DNA of 64,000 bases from Methylosinus sp. PW1. Its GTDB lineage: Bacteria; Pseudomonadota; Alphaproteobacteria; Rhizobiales; Beijerinckiaceae. Below, one piece after another: positions 1 to 8,266 of this stretch. Within the stretch, counting starts at the first letter, position 1; the number at the start of each line of letters is the position of its first letter. The stretch covers positions 558,001 to 622,000 of the forward strand of contig NZ_JQNK01000009.1 in NCBI RefSeq assembly GCF_000745215.1, in the 5' to 3' direction. A program made the translations under genes and the position numbers. The notes below the pieces were generated by a model. That model made no database searches. It was not told where the DNA came from and saw only the letters and a list, made by a program, of their open reading frames with translations.

Positions 1-378
1 GTCATGCGAATGATCGTGAGCATGCGCGCGCGGACGGTCGCGCCAGATGCGCCATGTCATCCAGCCGGCGACGCAGAGGATCAGCGCGCCGGAGGCGATC
101 TGCAGATAGGGCTCATTGGCCTCGGCGTTCCAATGCGCGCCGAGATAGAGCCCGGTGAGCGCGACGATCCAGACGATCGCCGTATGCGAGAGCGTCGCCG
201 AAAGGCCGAGCAGAATCGCCTGACCGACTGTCCCGCGCACCGCGACGATGAAGGCCGCCATCATCGTCTTGGAATGGCCGGGCTCGAGGCCGTGAAGCGC
301 GCCGAGAGCGACGGCCGTCGGCGCAAACAGCCAAGCGTTGGCCGCGCCGTCCCGAAACAAATCAGCGAGATTCGCCAT
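1..378 (-). CDS. rcnA: Nickel/cobalt efflux protein RcnA (NicO family), N-terminal part, cut by window edge
   Basis: An open minus-strand frame runs from an ATG at 378 to the first base of the window with no stop, giving 126 residues of a longer protein. It carries the family signature ALHGLEPGHSKTMM (about residues 25-38) in the first membrane segment, two further hydrophobic segments, and a histidine-rich stretch (HAHDHSHD) exactly at the edge, where RcnA proteins have their cytoplasmic metal-binding loop. RcnA exports Ni2+ and Co2+ across the inner membrane. It is divergent from the CYTH-CHAD gene. The family call is strong; the metal specificity is inferred. Confidence 0.85.
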   Translation of the reverse strand, partial: MANLADLFRDGAANAWLFAPTAVALGALHGLEPGHSKTMMAAFIVAVRGTVGQAILLGLSATLSHTAIVWIVALTGLYLGAHWNAEANEPYLQIASGALILCVAGWMTWRIWRDRPRAHAHDHSHD

Positions 379-583
379 GCGTCCTCTATTCTCCGCCCGT
401 GGCATATACTGATTTTTGGTCCGCCGGTTAAGTCCCTCGCATGGGCGGACGGCGCTTTTGCCTCGGTAAGCATGAATTGCGAAAACGCCGGCCCCGCCAC
501 ATCTAATCCACACGTCCCCTTGACCAGCTCGCCGAGAGAGTCGAAACTCGGCCGCATCGAGCCCGAAAGCCGCACGGTTTCAT

Positions 584-2179
584 ATGGATCGCCAACTCGC
601 GTCGAGCGCAGCCGCCCAGGAGGCGGCGCGGCGCGCCTTGCGGAGCCGGCGCAGTGGCGGCGAAAGCCTACGCATCCGTTTCGGAACCGATCGCGCCGGC
701 ATGACCGCCGCGGCGCGCAGCGAGAGCCTCACCATCGGCGCCGTCTCGCGGCCGACGCGACGCTTTCGCTCGATCATTTTCGACACCGCCGTCAATGATC
801 TGCGCAAGCAGAATATTCAGCTGCGCGGCTATGAGATGCATGGCGCCGCTTTCGTCGAGCTGAGCTGGGAGCGGCCTGCTGCGCCGGGCGCGCGCGGCTC
901 CATAGAGCTGCGCGTGCCGACGCTCGAGGTCGGCAAGATGCTCGGCTCCTCCGAGCCGCTGCGGCGCTCCATCGCCGATCGTCCGCTGGAGGCGCGCAGC
1001 GTCGCCGAGACGGAGCGACGCGAGCGCCTGCTCGAGCGCGCGCAGACGCGCATCGCGGTCAGCTTCGACGACGGCTTCGTCGAATGCGGCGGACGCCGCG
1101 CCAATTTCCACGAGATCGAGCTGCAGCTCATCGAGGGCGCCGAGGAAGAATTCTGGAACGTCGCCGCCGAGCTCGCGCCGCGCATGAACGCGCGCTGTCT
1201 GCCGATGAGCGAGGCCGAACTCGCGCTCGCGCGCGCGACCGGCGCCGACATAGCGCCGGTGAAGGCGCGCCGACCGACGCTCCCTCAGGACGCTTCGCTG
1301 GACGAAGCGATCGTCGCGGCGCTCTCCGCCTGTCTCGATCAATTCGTCGCCAATTGGCCGGCGCTGCAATACCGAGCGCCGGAGGAAGCCATTCACCAGA
1401 TGCGCGTCTCGCTGCGACGCCTGCGCGCCGGCGTCGGCATGCTGCGTCGCGGCGTCGTGAGCGAGGCGCTGGAGACCGCCGCCGCGCGTGCGAAGGAAAT
1501 AGCGGCGACGCTCGGCGCGGCGCGCAATCTCGACGTGCTCGTCGATATGCTAGGCGCCGGTCCGCTCGCCCAGGCCAATGGCGAGCCGAGCTTCTATGCG
1601 CTGCTCGATGCGGTCGAGCGCCGACGCATAGAAGCGCACGCCGCTGTCGCGGCGCTCGTCGCCGCGCCGCAGACGACGCAATTCGTCGTCGATCTGCGCG
1701 CCGCGCTCGCCGGCAGAAATTGGCGCGCGCAGCCCGGCGAGGATGGTCGCGCGCGGCTCGATGCGAGCGCGCCCGGCTCGGCGAAGCAATTCGCCATACG
1801 CTCGCTCGATCGGCTGCATCGCCGCGCGCTGAAGAAGAGCCGCGATCTCGCCGCGCTGACGCCGGAGCAACGGCACCATGCGCGCATCGCCTTCAAGAAG
1901 GCGCGCTACGCCGCGGAGTTTTTCCAGTCCCTCTTCGATTCGCAAGCAAAAGCGCGCCGCTATCTGCGGCGCACGGCCGCGCTGCAGGACGAGCTCGGCG
2001 CCTTCAATGATCTCACGGTCGCGGCCGAGCTGCTGCGCGATCTCGGCGAATCCGACGCCACTCTCGCGCCGGCCAGCGCCTTCGCCGTGGGCTGGTGCGC
2101 GCATGCGCGCGGGGGCGCCGCGACGGATTGGAAGAAGACCGAGAAATCCTTGAAAAAGCTCGAGACATTCTGGCGCTGA
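584..2179 (+). CDS. CYTH-CHAD domain protein, CYTH domain degenerate
   Basis: 531 residues. The first 210 residues resemble a CYTH (triphosphate tunnel) domain: SIIFDTAVNDLRKQNIQLRG (near 65-85) matches the strand-helix-strand with FDT, and HEIELQLIEG (near 175) matches the late acidic strand. Residues about 240-525 are a helical CHAD domain with the repeated His/Arg helices (IHQMRVSLRRLRA, ARIAFKKARYAAEFF). CHAD domains bind polyphosphate and often accompany polyphosphate or carbon granules. The EXEXK motif that normally opens a CYTH domain and binds the triphosphate is not visible, so triphosphatase activity is doubtful. A granule or polyphosphate-binding role is inference. Confidence 0.85.
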   Translation: MDRQLASSAAAQEAARRALRSRRSGGESLRIRFGTDRAGMTAAARSESLTIGAVSRPTRRFRSIIFDTAVNDLRKQNIQLRGYEMHGAAFVELSWERPAAPGARGSIELRVPTLEVGKMLGSSEPLRRSIADRPLEARSVAETERRERLLERAQTRIAVSFDDGFVECGGRRANFHEIELQLIEGAEEEFWNVAAELAPRMNARCLPMSEAELALARATGADIAPVKARRPTLPQDASLDEAIVAALSACLDQFVANWPALQYRAPEEAIHQMRVSLRRLRAGVGMLRRGVVSEALETAAARAKEIAATLGAARNLDVLVDMLGAGPLAQANGEPSFYALLDAVERRRIEAHAAVAALVAAPQTTQFVVDLRAALAGRNWRAQPGEDGRARLDASAPGSAKQFAIRSLDRLHRRALKKSRDLAALTPEQRHHARIAFKKARYAAEFFQSLFDSQAKARRYLRRTAALQDELGAFNDLTVAAELLRDLGESDATLAPASAFAVGWCAHARGGAATDWKKTEKSLKKLETFWR

Positions 2180-2225
2180 GCCGCGCGCGCGGAACCAAGA
2201 CGCCCGCAAGACGTTGACTCGCCAA

Positions 2226-3410
2226 ATGAGCACGCTGCACCAGCAGTGGCGCGCGCCGATCGAATGGACGCGCCCGCCGCCTCTCAAAATCGCCCAGATC
2301 GCGCCATTGATCGAAAGCGTGCCGCCGCGTCTCTATGGCGGAACGGAGCGCATCGTCTCCTTTCTCACCGAGGAGCTCGTCGCGCAGGGCCATGAGGTCA
2401 CGCTCTTTTCGAGCGGCGGCTCCGTCACTTCCGCGCGACATATCCCCTGCAGCGATCTGCCCCTGCGCCAGAAACGCGCGAGCGATCCGACGCCGAGCTA
2501 TCTGCTGATGCTCGATCGCGTGCGCCGCATGGCCTCGCGATTCGACATTTTGCATTTTCATATCGATCAGCTGCATTTTCCTCTGTTTCGCGACATTGCG
2601 GCGCATACGCTGACGACGCTGCACGGGCGCCAGGACCTTCCCGATCTCGATCGCTTCTACGCCGGCTTTCCCGAAATGCCGCTCGTCTCCATCTCCGACT
2701 CGCAGCGCGCGCCGGTTCCGCACGCCAATTTCGTCGGCACGGTGATGAACGCATTGCCGCTCGATCTGCTCGCGCCGACGCTGCGTCCTGCGGGCGATTA
2801 TCTCGCCTTTCTCGGCCGCGCCTCGCCGGAAAAAGGCCTCGATCACGCCATCGCCATAGCGCGCGCCGTCGGCCTGCCGCTGAAGATCGCGGCCAAGGTC
2901 GATCTGCCGGACAAGGCCTATTTTCACGAGCGCATCGAGCCGCTGCTGTCGCTTCCGGGAATCGAGTTCGTCGGCGAGATCGACGATCGCCGCAAGAGCC
3001 GCTTTCTCGGCGAAGCGCACGCGCTGCTGTTTCCCATCGAATGGCCAGAGCCTTTCGGCCTCGTCATGATCGAGGCGATGGCCTGCGGCGCGCCGGTTCT
3101 GGCCTTTCGTCACGGCGCGGCGCCGGAGATCATAGAGGACGGCGTCACCGGCGCGCTGGTGGAGAATGTCGCCGATGCGATCGCGCGTCTTCCACGCGTG
3201 CTCGCGCTCGACCGCGCGCAGATCCGACGACGCTTCGAGGAGCGATTTTCTGCGGCGCGAATGGCGGCGGAATATGTCGCCATCTATCGCCGCCTGCTGC
3301 GCGCGCCGGCGCCGGCCGAGCTGCGCGCGCATCCCATTGTGCTGCCGCCGACCTATTTCAGCAGGAATGTCGAGCAAATCGAACCGGACGATACATATCC
3401 CCCGCGCTAG
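2226..3410 (+). CDS. Glycosyltransferase family 4 (GT-B fold)
   Basis: 394 residues from ATG 2226; an in-frame TTG at 2214 is an alternative and neither has a clear ribosome binding site. The N-terminal half has the sugar-acceptor signature PRLYGGTERIVSFLTEEL (about 30-47), and the C-terminal nucleotide-sugar half has FLGRASPEKGLDHAI and the E-x7-E motif in PEPFGLVMIEAMACGAPV. GT4 enzymes transfer a sugar from an activated donor with retention. It overlaps the next gene by 44 bp, implying co-translation with a debranching-type glycosidase, so a role in storage or compatible-solute alpha-glucans is likely. The exact donor and acceptor cannot be read. Confidence 0.88.
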   Translation: MSTLHQQWRAPIEWTRPPPLKIAQIAPLIESVPPRLYGGTERIVSFLTEELVAQGHEVTLFSSGGSVTSARHIPCSDLPLRQKRASDPTPSYLLMLDRVRRMASRFDILHFHIDQLHFPLFRDIAAHTLTTLHGRQDLPDLDRFYAGFPEMPLVSISDSQRAPVPHANFVGTVMNALPLDLLAPTLRPAGDYLAFLGRASPEKGLDHAIAIARAVGLPLKIAAKVDLPDKAYFHERIEPLLSLPGIEFVGEIDDRRKSRFLGEAHALLFPIEWPEPFGLVMIEAMACGAPVLAFRHGAAPEIIEDGVTGALVENVADAIARLPRVLALDRAQIRRRFEERFSAARMAAEYVAIYRRLLRAPAPAELRAHPIVLPPTYFSRNVEQIEPDDTYPPR

Positions 3411-5667
3411 CGAAAGCGAGGCGGCGCGCGAGCCGCGAGAGTCCGGCGCGCCGCCGGACGCCGGCGCCGATGCGCCGCAGGCGCATGAGCTGCAATTCTA
3501 CATTCCGGCGACCGGCCCGCCCTCGCGGCCGCGCCGCACGCTCAAGCACGACGACACATTCGCCGTCTTCGACAGCCATGGCGACATAGGCGCGACGGCG
3601 GGCGGGCCGGATGGGCTCTTCGATCACGACACGCGCTATCTCTCGCATCTCGAGCTCCTGATCGAAGGCGCGCAGCCCTTGCTGCTCGACTCCGCCATAC
3701 GCGACGACAATCTGAGCTTTTATGTCGATCTCACCAATCCCGACATTTTCCGTGACGAGAAGATCGCGCTGCTGAAAGACTCGGTCTATGTCTCGCGCAC
3801 GCTCTATCTCAAGGACGGCTCGCTGCGCGAGCGGCTCGAGATCTCCAATCAGAGCGCCGAGGAGGTTCGGCTCGATCTGTCGATCGGCTTCGGCAATGAT
3901 TTCGCCGATATTTTCGAGGTGCGCGGCGTCAGGCGCGCGCAACGCGGACGCGCCTGGGCGCAGCTTCTGGCGGCCGGCGCGGTCGCGCTCTATTATCGCG
4001 GGCTCGACGGCGCGCTGCGCGAGACGGCGCTCTCCTTCGAGCCCGATCCTTCGCTGCTCGTCGACAGCGTCGCCACCTATTCGCTGCGTCTCGCGCCGCG
4101 CCAGGCGCAGACGATCTTCCTCACCGCCGCGAGCCGCGGACGTCTGCCGAAATCGACGCAATCCTTCTTCAACGGTTTGACCGGCCTGCATCGCGAATTG
4201 AAGGCCGCCGCCGGCCAGAGCGCGCATGTGGAGACATCCGATCCGACGCTCAATCAAATCCTCTGGCGCTCGACCGCGGATGTGCGCATGCTGCTCACCA
4301 AGACGGCGGACGGCTGCTATCCTTACGCGGGCATTCCCTGGTATTCGACCACATTCGGACGCGACGGCATCATCACGGCGTTGCAGATGCTGTGGTTCGA
4401 TCCCAGCATCGCCGTCGGTGTGCTGAAGCGTCTCGCCGCGCATCAGGCGGAGGAATTCGATGCGCGCGCGGACAGCGAGCCCGGCAAGATTCTGCACGAG
4501 ATGCGCGACGGCGAGATGGCGGCGCTCGGCGAGGTGCCCTTCGGCCTCTATTACGGCTCGGTGGATTCGACGCCGCTCTTCGTCATTCTCGCCGGCTATT
4601 ATGCGCGTCGCACGGGGGATTATGCGCTGGTGCGCGAGCTGTGGCCGGCGATCGAGCGCGCGCTCGCCTGGATCGACGGGCCGGGCGACCCGGACGGCGA
4701 CGGCTTCGTCGAATATTCGCGCCATACGGAGAAGGGACTGCGCAATCAGGGCTGGAAGGATTCGTATGATTCCGTCTTCCACGCCGACGGACGTCTCGCG
4801 GATGGGCCGATCGCGCTGGTCGAGGCGCAGGCCTATGTCTATGCGGCGCGGCGCCTCGCCGCCCATTGCGCGCGCGAGCTCGGCCTGCATGCGCGCGCCG
4901 AGGAGCTGGCGCGCGCCGCAGAAGCGCTGCGTCTGCGCTTCGAGGAGGCCTTCTGGTGCGAGGAGATCGGCAGCTATGCGCTGGCGCTGGACGGCGAGAA
5001 AAAGCAGTGCAAGGTGCGCACGAGCAATGCGGGACATGCGCTCTATGCAGGCATAGCGCGGCCGGAGCGCGCGCAGAGCGTCGCCGATGGGCTGCTCGAC
5101 TCCAAATTCTTTTCCGGCTGGGGCTTGCGCACTGTGGCGCGCGGCGAGAGCCGCTACAATCCCATGTCCTATCACAACGGCTCCATATGGCCGCATGACA
5201 ATGCGCTGATCGCGCATGGGCTCGGCCGCTATGGCTTCAAGGAGGGCGTCGCGGCGATATTCGACTCGCTGATCCGCGCCGCGAGCTATATGGAGGCGCG
5301 CCGCATTCCAGAGCTCTATTGCGGCTTTCGCCGGCGCCGCGGACGCGGCCCCACTCTCTATCCCGCCGCCTGCTCGCCGCAGGCCTGGGCGGCGAGCGCG
5401 CCTTTCCTGCTCATCCAAACCATGCTCGGACTCGAGTTCGACCATAAGGCGCGACAAATTCGCCTGGTGAATCCCTCCGTGCCGCTCTCGGCCGGCGAGA
5501 TCGTGATACGCGATCTCTCGCTCGGCGAGGCGCGCGTCGATCTGGCGCTGAAGCAGGATGCACGCTCGGCCATATCGCTGCATGTGCTGCGCACCATCGG
5601 CGACGTCCAAGTGTCGCTGGTCTTCGATCCCGATGTGCGTGAGCATCCGCTCACGACCAAGGGCTGA
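3367..5667 (+). CDS. Amylo-alpha-1,6-glucosidase / glycogen debranching-type protein
   Basis: 766 residues from ATG 3367, which lies inside the end of the glycosyltransferase gene; the reading frame stays open upstream, but family similarity starts near 'TLKHDDTFAVFD'. The N-terminal beta-rich domain (about 60-255, GLFDHDTRYLSHLEL) and the C-terminal (alpha/alpha)6 glycosidase domain (about 280-720, GIPWYSTTFGRDGIITALQM; YNPMSYHNGSIWPHDNALIA) match the bacterial GDE_N_bis plus GDE_C architecture. The enzyme should hydrolyse alpha-1,6 branches in glycogen-like glucans in the cytosol. The family is frequently found with GT4 glycosyltransferases, as here. Confidence 0.9.
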   Translation: MSSKSNRTIHIPRASESEAAREPRESGAPPDAGADAPQAHELQFYIPATGPPSRPRRTLKHDDTFAVFDSHGDIGATAGGPDGLFDHDTRYLSHLELLIEGAQPLLLDSAIRDDNLSFYVDLTNPDIFRDEKIALLKDSVYVSRTLYLKDGSLRERLEISNQSAEEVRLDLSIGFGNDFADIFEVRGVRRAQRGRAWAQLLAAGAVALYYRGLDGALRETALSFEPDPSLLVDSVATYSLRLAPRQAQTIFLTAASRGRLPKSTQSFFNGLTGLHRELKAAAGQSAHVETSDPTLNQILWRSTADVRMLLTKTADGCYPYAGIPWYSTTFGRDGIITALQMLWFDPSIAVGVLKRLAAHQAEEFDARADSEPGKILHEMRDGEMAALGEVPFGLYYGSVDSTPLFVILAGYYARRTGDYALVRELWPAIERALAWIDGPGDPDGDGFVEYSRHTEKGLRNQGWKDSYDSVFHADGRLADGPIALVEAQAYVYAARRLAAHCARELGLHARAEELARAAEALRLRFEEAFWCEEIGSYALALDGEKKQCKVRTSNAGHALYAGIARPERAQSVADGLLDSKFFSGWGLRTVARGESRYNPMSYHNGSIWPHDNALIAHGLGRYGFKEGVAAIFDSLIRAASYMEARRIPELYCGFRRRRGRGPTLYPAACSPQAWAASAPFLLIQTMLGLEFDHKARQIRLVNPSVPLSAGEIVIRDLSLGEARVDLALKQDARSAISLHVLRTIGDVQVSLVFDPDVREHPLTTKG

Positions 5668-5737
5668 GCGAGCGGCGGAACCATTCCGGCGCGGTCGCGT
5701 TGCTTCGGGACGATCGCGACCACAGGAGGAACTGTCG

Positions 5738-6142
5738 ATGGCGAGCGCCAATCCCGACTTCAATCTCGTCTCCAGCGAAGACGTCGAAGGCACGACCGTC
5801 TTCGATCGGCTCGGCAATCAGCTCGGAGAAATCGATCATCTGATGGTCGACAAGGTCTCGGGCCGCGTGCGCTACGCCGTCATGAGCTTCGGCGGCTTTC
5901 TCGGCCTCGGCCACAGCCATTATCCGCTGCCGTGGAACTCGCTCTCCTATGACGCCGACCGCGAGGGCTATGTCGCCGACATAATCGAGCAGCAGCTGCA
6001 GGATGCGCCGGAGTTCAGCGACGACAGCTGGACCGACCGCGACTGGGAGAAGCGCGTTCACGAGCATTATCACGCGCGCCCCTATTGGGACGAGCAGTCG
6101 CAGCAATGGCAGGGCGAGCAGCAGCCGCGTCCGCGCGGCTGA
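5738..6142 (+). CDS. PRC-barrel domain protein
   Basis: 134 residues with a strong AGGAGGA site at 5724-5730 before ATG 5738. Residues about 15-75 form a PRC barrel (TTVFDRLGNQLGEIDHLMVD, then GRVRYAVMSFGGFLGLG), followed by an acidic, tryptophan- and tyrosine-rich tail (SDDSWTDRDWEKRVHEHY). Stand-alone PRC-barrel proteins of this layout are common in Hyphomicrobiales and often associated with stress; their molecular role is not settled. It follows the glucan genes by 70 bp on the same strand and may share their transcript. Confidence 0.85.
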   Translation: MASANPDFNLVSSEDVEGTTVFDRLGNQLGEIDHLMVDKVSGRVRYAVMSFGGFLGLGHSHYPLPWNSLSYDADREGYVADIIEQQLQDAPEFSDDSWTDRDWEKRVHEHYHARPYWDEQSQQWQGEQQPRPRG

Positions 6143-6274
6143 GGCGCATCGCCGAGCGCCGCCCTGCGGCTAGCTCGAGGATCGACAGGCTTCGCCGCTA
6201 TGCGTTAGAAATTTCAGATCGTCGATTCGCGCGGCGCTTTTTCTCGACTCGCTTTTTCGAATGGAGATTTTCTC

Positions 6275-6571
6275 GTGACTCTTCGACGCTTCGCGGCGCT
6301 CGGCTTTTCGGCTGCGCTTCTCCTCGCTCCGTCGACCTGCGCTCTCGCGCAGGCCGACGGATTTTTCGTTCCCGAGCTCCCCGGGCCAGTGCCGGGAGCG
6401 GTCCCGGCGCTGACGCCGGGCGTCCTCACCGCCGCGCCCTATTCGTACTATTACCGCTATCCGGCGCCCTATCCTTACGTCTACGCCCGCAACGGCTGTC
6501 TCGTGAATGCGGGCGTCTACGACAATTGGGGCGCCTTTCTCGGCTATCAGAGACTGCGCGTCGCCTGCTGA
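6275..6571 (+). CDS. Small secreted protein of unknown function
   Basis: 98 residues from a GTG start preceded by GGAG at 6263-6266. A Sec signal peptide is evident: TLRRFAALGFSAALLLAPSTCALAQA, with cleavage after AQA near residue 27. The mature part is proline- and tyrosine-rich (VPELPGPVPGAVPALTPG; SYYYRYPAPYPYVYAR) and has two cysteines near the end that could form a disulfide. I recognise no family. The last 25 bp overlap the end of the convergent amine oxidase gene. Confidence 0.65.
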   Translation: MTLRRFAALGFSAALLLAPSTCALAQADGFFVPELPGPVPGAVPALTPGVLTAAPYSYYYRYPAPYPYVYARNGCLVNAGVYDNWGAFLGYQRLRVAC

Positions 6572-8154
6572 TCGACGACGCGCTTGTCGAGCAGCACCTG
6601 ATTGGCGTCCAGCGAAAACTCCTTCCACGCCGCCGCAATGTCGAGCAGCGTGACCTGGAGATAATCCTTGGACGGCTTGTGCTCCTCCGGGAAATTGGAG
6701 AGCGCGCAAGAGGTGCGATTATAGTCGATGACGCCGTCGAGTAGTTCCTGAATGAAGCCGTCGAAGGCCTTTTGCGCCAGCGGCGTCAGATCGGAACGGC
6801 CCTTGTCGACGGCGACGACGGAATGGTCGAAGGGCAGGCCCTCGAGCACGGCGAGCGCCTCCTTCAGCACAGCCTCCATCGCGCCGAGCATGGCGCGTTG
6901 CGTGATCTGCTCCTTCTGGCCATTGGAGAGGCCGAAATTCAGCCGCTGGCGATAGCTGGCGAAAGTCGGCGCGCGCTTGGCGTTCACCCATTCGCGGAAA
7001 CGCGCCATGCTCGCTTCATTGAGCGCCTCGCCGGAGGCGCCTTCGCCGGAAATCATCGTCGACGTCTCCTTCTGATCGAGAAGGCGCAGCCTTATGCGCT
7101 CGGCCGCGACAAGCGCGCCCTCGAGATAGCCGCCGCCCTCGCGCGCGGTCTCCGTGCCGCCGAGATAGAGCTTGCCGTCCCAAAAGGCCTGCCGCAGCAG
7201 CGGATCGCCATAGTCGGGATGCTCGGACGGGGGCGTCAGATCGATCGTCGCGCAGGTGAAGGGCTCGTGCGTCCAATCCTGCACATGCTGCTCGCCATCC
7301 TCGACCGCCCTGCCGAACAATTGGACGAATTGACTTTCGATCAGCATGGACATGCCGCCGCTGAACGCTTCCCGCAGCTCTGCGGAGAGCGCGAAGAAGC
7401 CGCCGATCGCAGCGCGCGCGCCGGAGGCGTCGCAGGCGTCGAAAATCTCGCCCAGAACGGCCTGCTCATGTGTGGCGAAGGCGTTGCCGGAATGCCCGTC
7501 CGCGCGCCAGGCCGGCGCGCCGGAGAAGCCGACCACGGCCTTGGCCTGCGCCGCCATCCAGGTCGGCGCGCTGCGCATGGCGTTGCGGCTCAGCGCATCG
7601 AGCTCCGGCTGGAAGGCGAGATGCTCGGCCAAGAGGCGGGGCGGCAGCGCCAGCACGGCGCGCTTAGCGGTCACGGTCTCGGTCTTGCCGTCCGACTCGA
7701 AGGTCAGCTCCACATGATCGCCGCGATCGGCGATGGCCCGGAGCACGGAAGAAAGATGGATCGCCTCCGCCGGAACCGCCGTCGTCAGCGCCTCGATCAG
7801 CGAGGCCATGCCGCCCTCCAGCCGACGCGCGCCGGAATGGAGATTGGGCGTCATGCGCGTCTCGGGCTTTTTGTCGCCGAAGGCGAGCAGCAGCGCCGTG
7901 CCCGGATCATATTGCGGAAAATCCGTGAGGCCGAGCTCCTTCACCAGAGCGGTGATGGTCGGCTGCGTGTCCGGCCAGAACCAGGTCGGACCCATATCGA
8001 CGCGCATTCCCGAGGCTTTGTCCTCGACCGACAATACGCGCCCGCCGAGCCGCGGACGCGCTTCATAGAGCGCGAAGCTCACCCCTGCCCCAGCGAGACC
8101 GCGCGCCAGCGCCAAGCCGCAGGCCCCGCCCCCGACAATCACAACGTCCAGCAT
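6547..8154 (-). CDS. FAD-dependent amine oxidase with an additional C-terminal domain
   Basis: 535 residues. The N-terminus has the dinucleotide-binding fingerprint VVIVGGGACGLALARGL followed by YEARPRLGGRVLSV, typical of flavin monoamine oxidases, and the FAD-closing motif LYLGGTETAREGGGYLEGAL near 330-350. The oxidase fold ends at about residue 363. About 172 further residues, mostly helical and without obvious similarity to the oxidase fold, follow. The substrate is unknown: amine oxidase, desaturase and protoporphyrinogen oxidase relatives share these motifs. No signal peptide is seen, so it is probably cytosolic. Confidence 0.82.
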   Translation of the reverse strand: MLDVVIVGGGACGLALARGLAGAGVSFALYEARPRLGGRVLSVEDKASGMRVDMGPTWFWPDTQPTITALVKELGLTDFPQYDPGTALLLAFGDKKPETRMTPNLHSGARRLEGGMASLIEALTTAVPAEAIHLSSVLRAIADRGDHVELTFESDGKTETVTAKRAVLALPPRLLAEHLAFQPELDALSRNAMRSAPTWMAAQAKAVVGFSGAPAWRADGHSGNAFATHEQAVLGEIFDACDASGARAAIGGFFALSAELREAFSGGMSMLIESQFVQLFGRAVEDGEQHVQDWTHEPFTCATIDLTPPSEHPDYGDPLLRQAFWDGKLYLGGTETAREGGGYLEGALVAAERIRLRLLDQKETSTMISGEGASGEALNEASMARFREWVNAKRAPTFASYRQRLNFGLSNGQKEQITQRAMLGAMEAVLKEALAVLEGLPFDHSVVAVDKGRSDLTPLAQKAFDGFIQELLDGVIDYNRTSCALSNFPEEHKPSKDYLQVTLLDIAAAWKEFSLDANQVLLDKRVVDQQATRSL

Positions 8155-8266
8155 ATTTCAGCTCCTGAGCCGTCTGGCCTTTTGCTGCAAAGCGACGCAA
8201 AGGGCGTGCCGGGATTTTGTCGCTTTTGCGCCCTTTCCGGGCTGGCGCCTCGCGTGCAACAGCGGC

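Noticed and set aside
4..798. Plus-strand frame at the left edge
   Set aside because: It lies opposite the conserved RcnA sequence and out of frame with the CYTH-CHAD gene.
3358..5817. 819-residue minus-strand open frame opposite the debranching enzyme gene
   Set aside because: Composition is typical of a GC-rich antisense shadow, there is no ribosome binding site or motif, and the plus-strand gene has clear domains.
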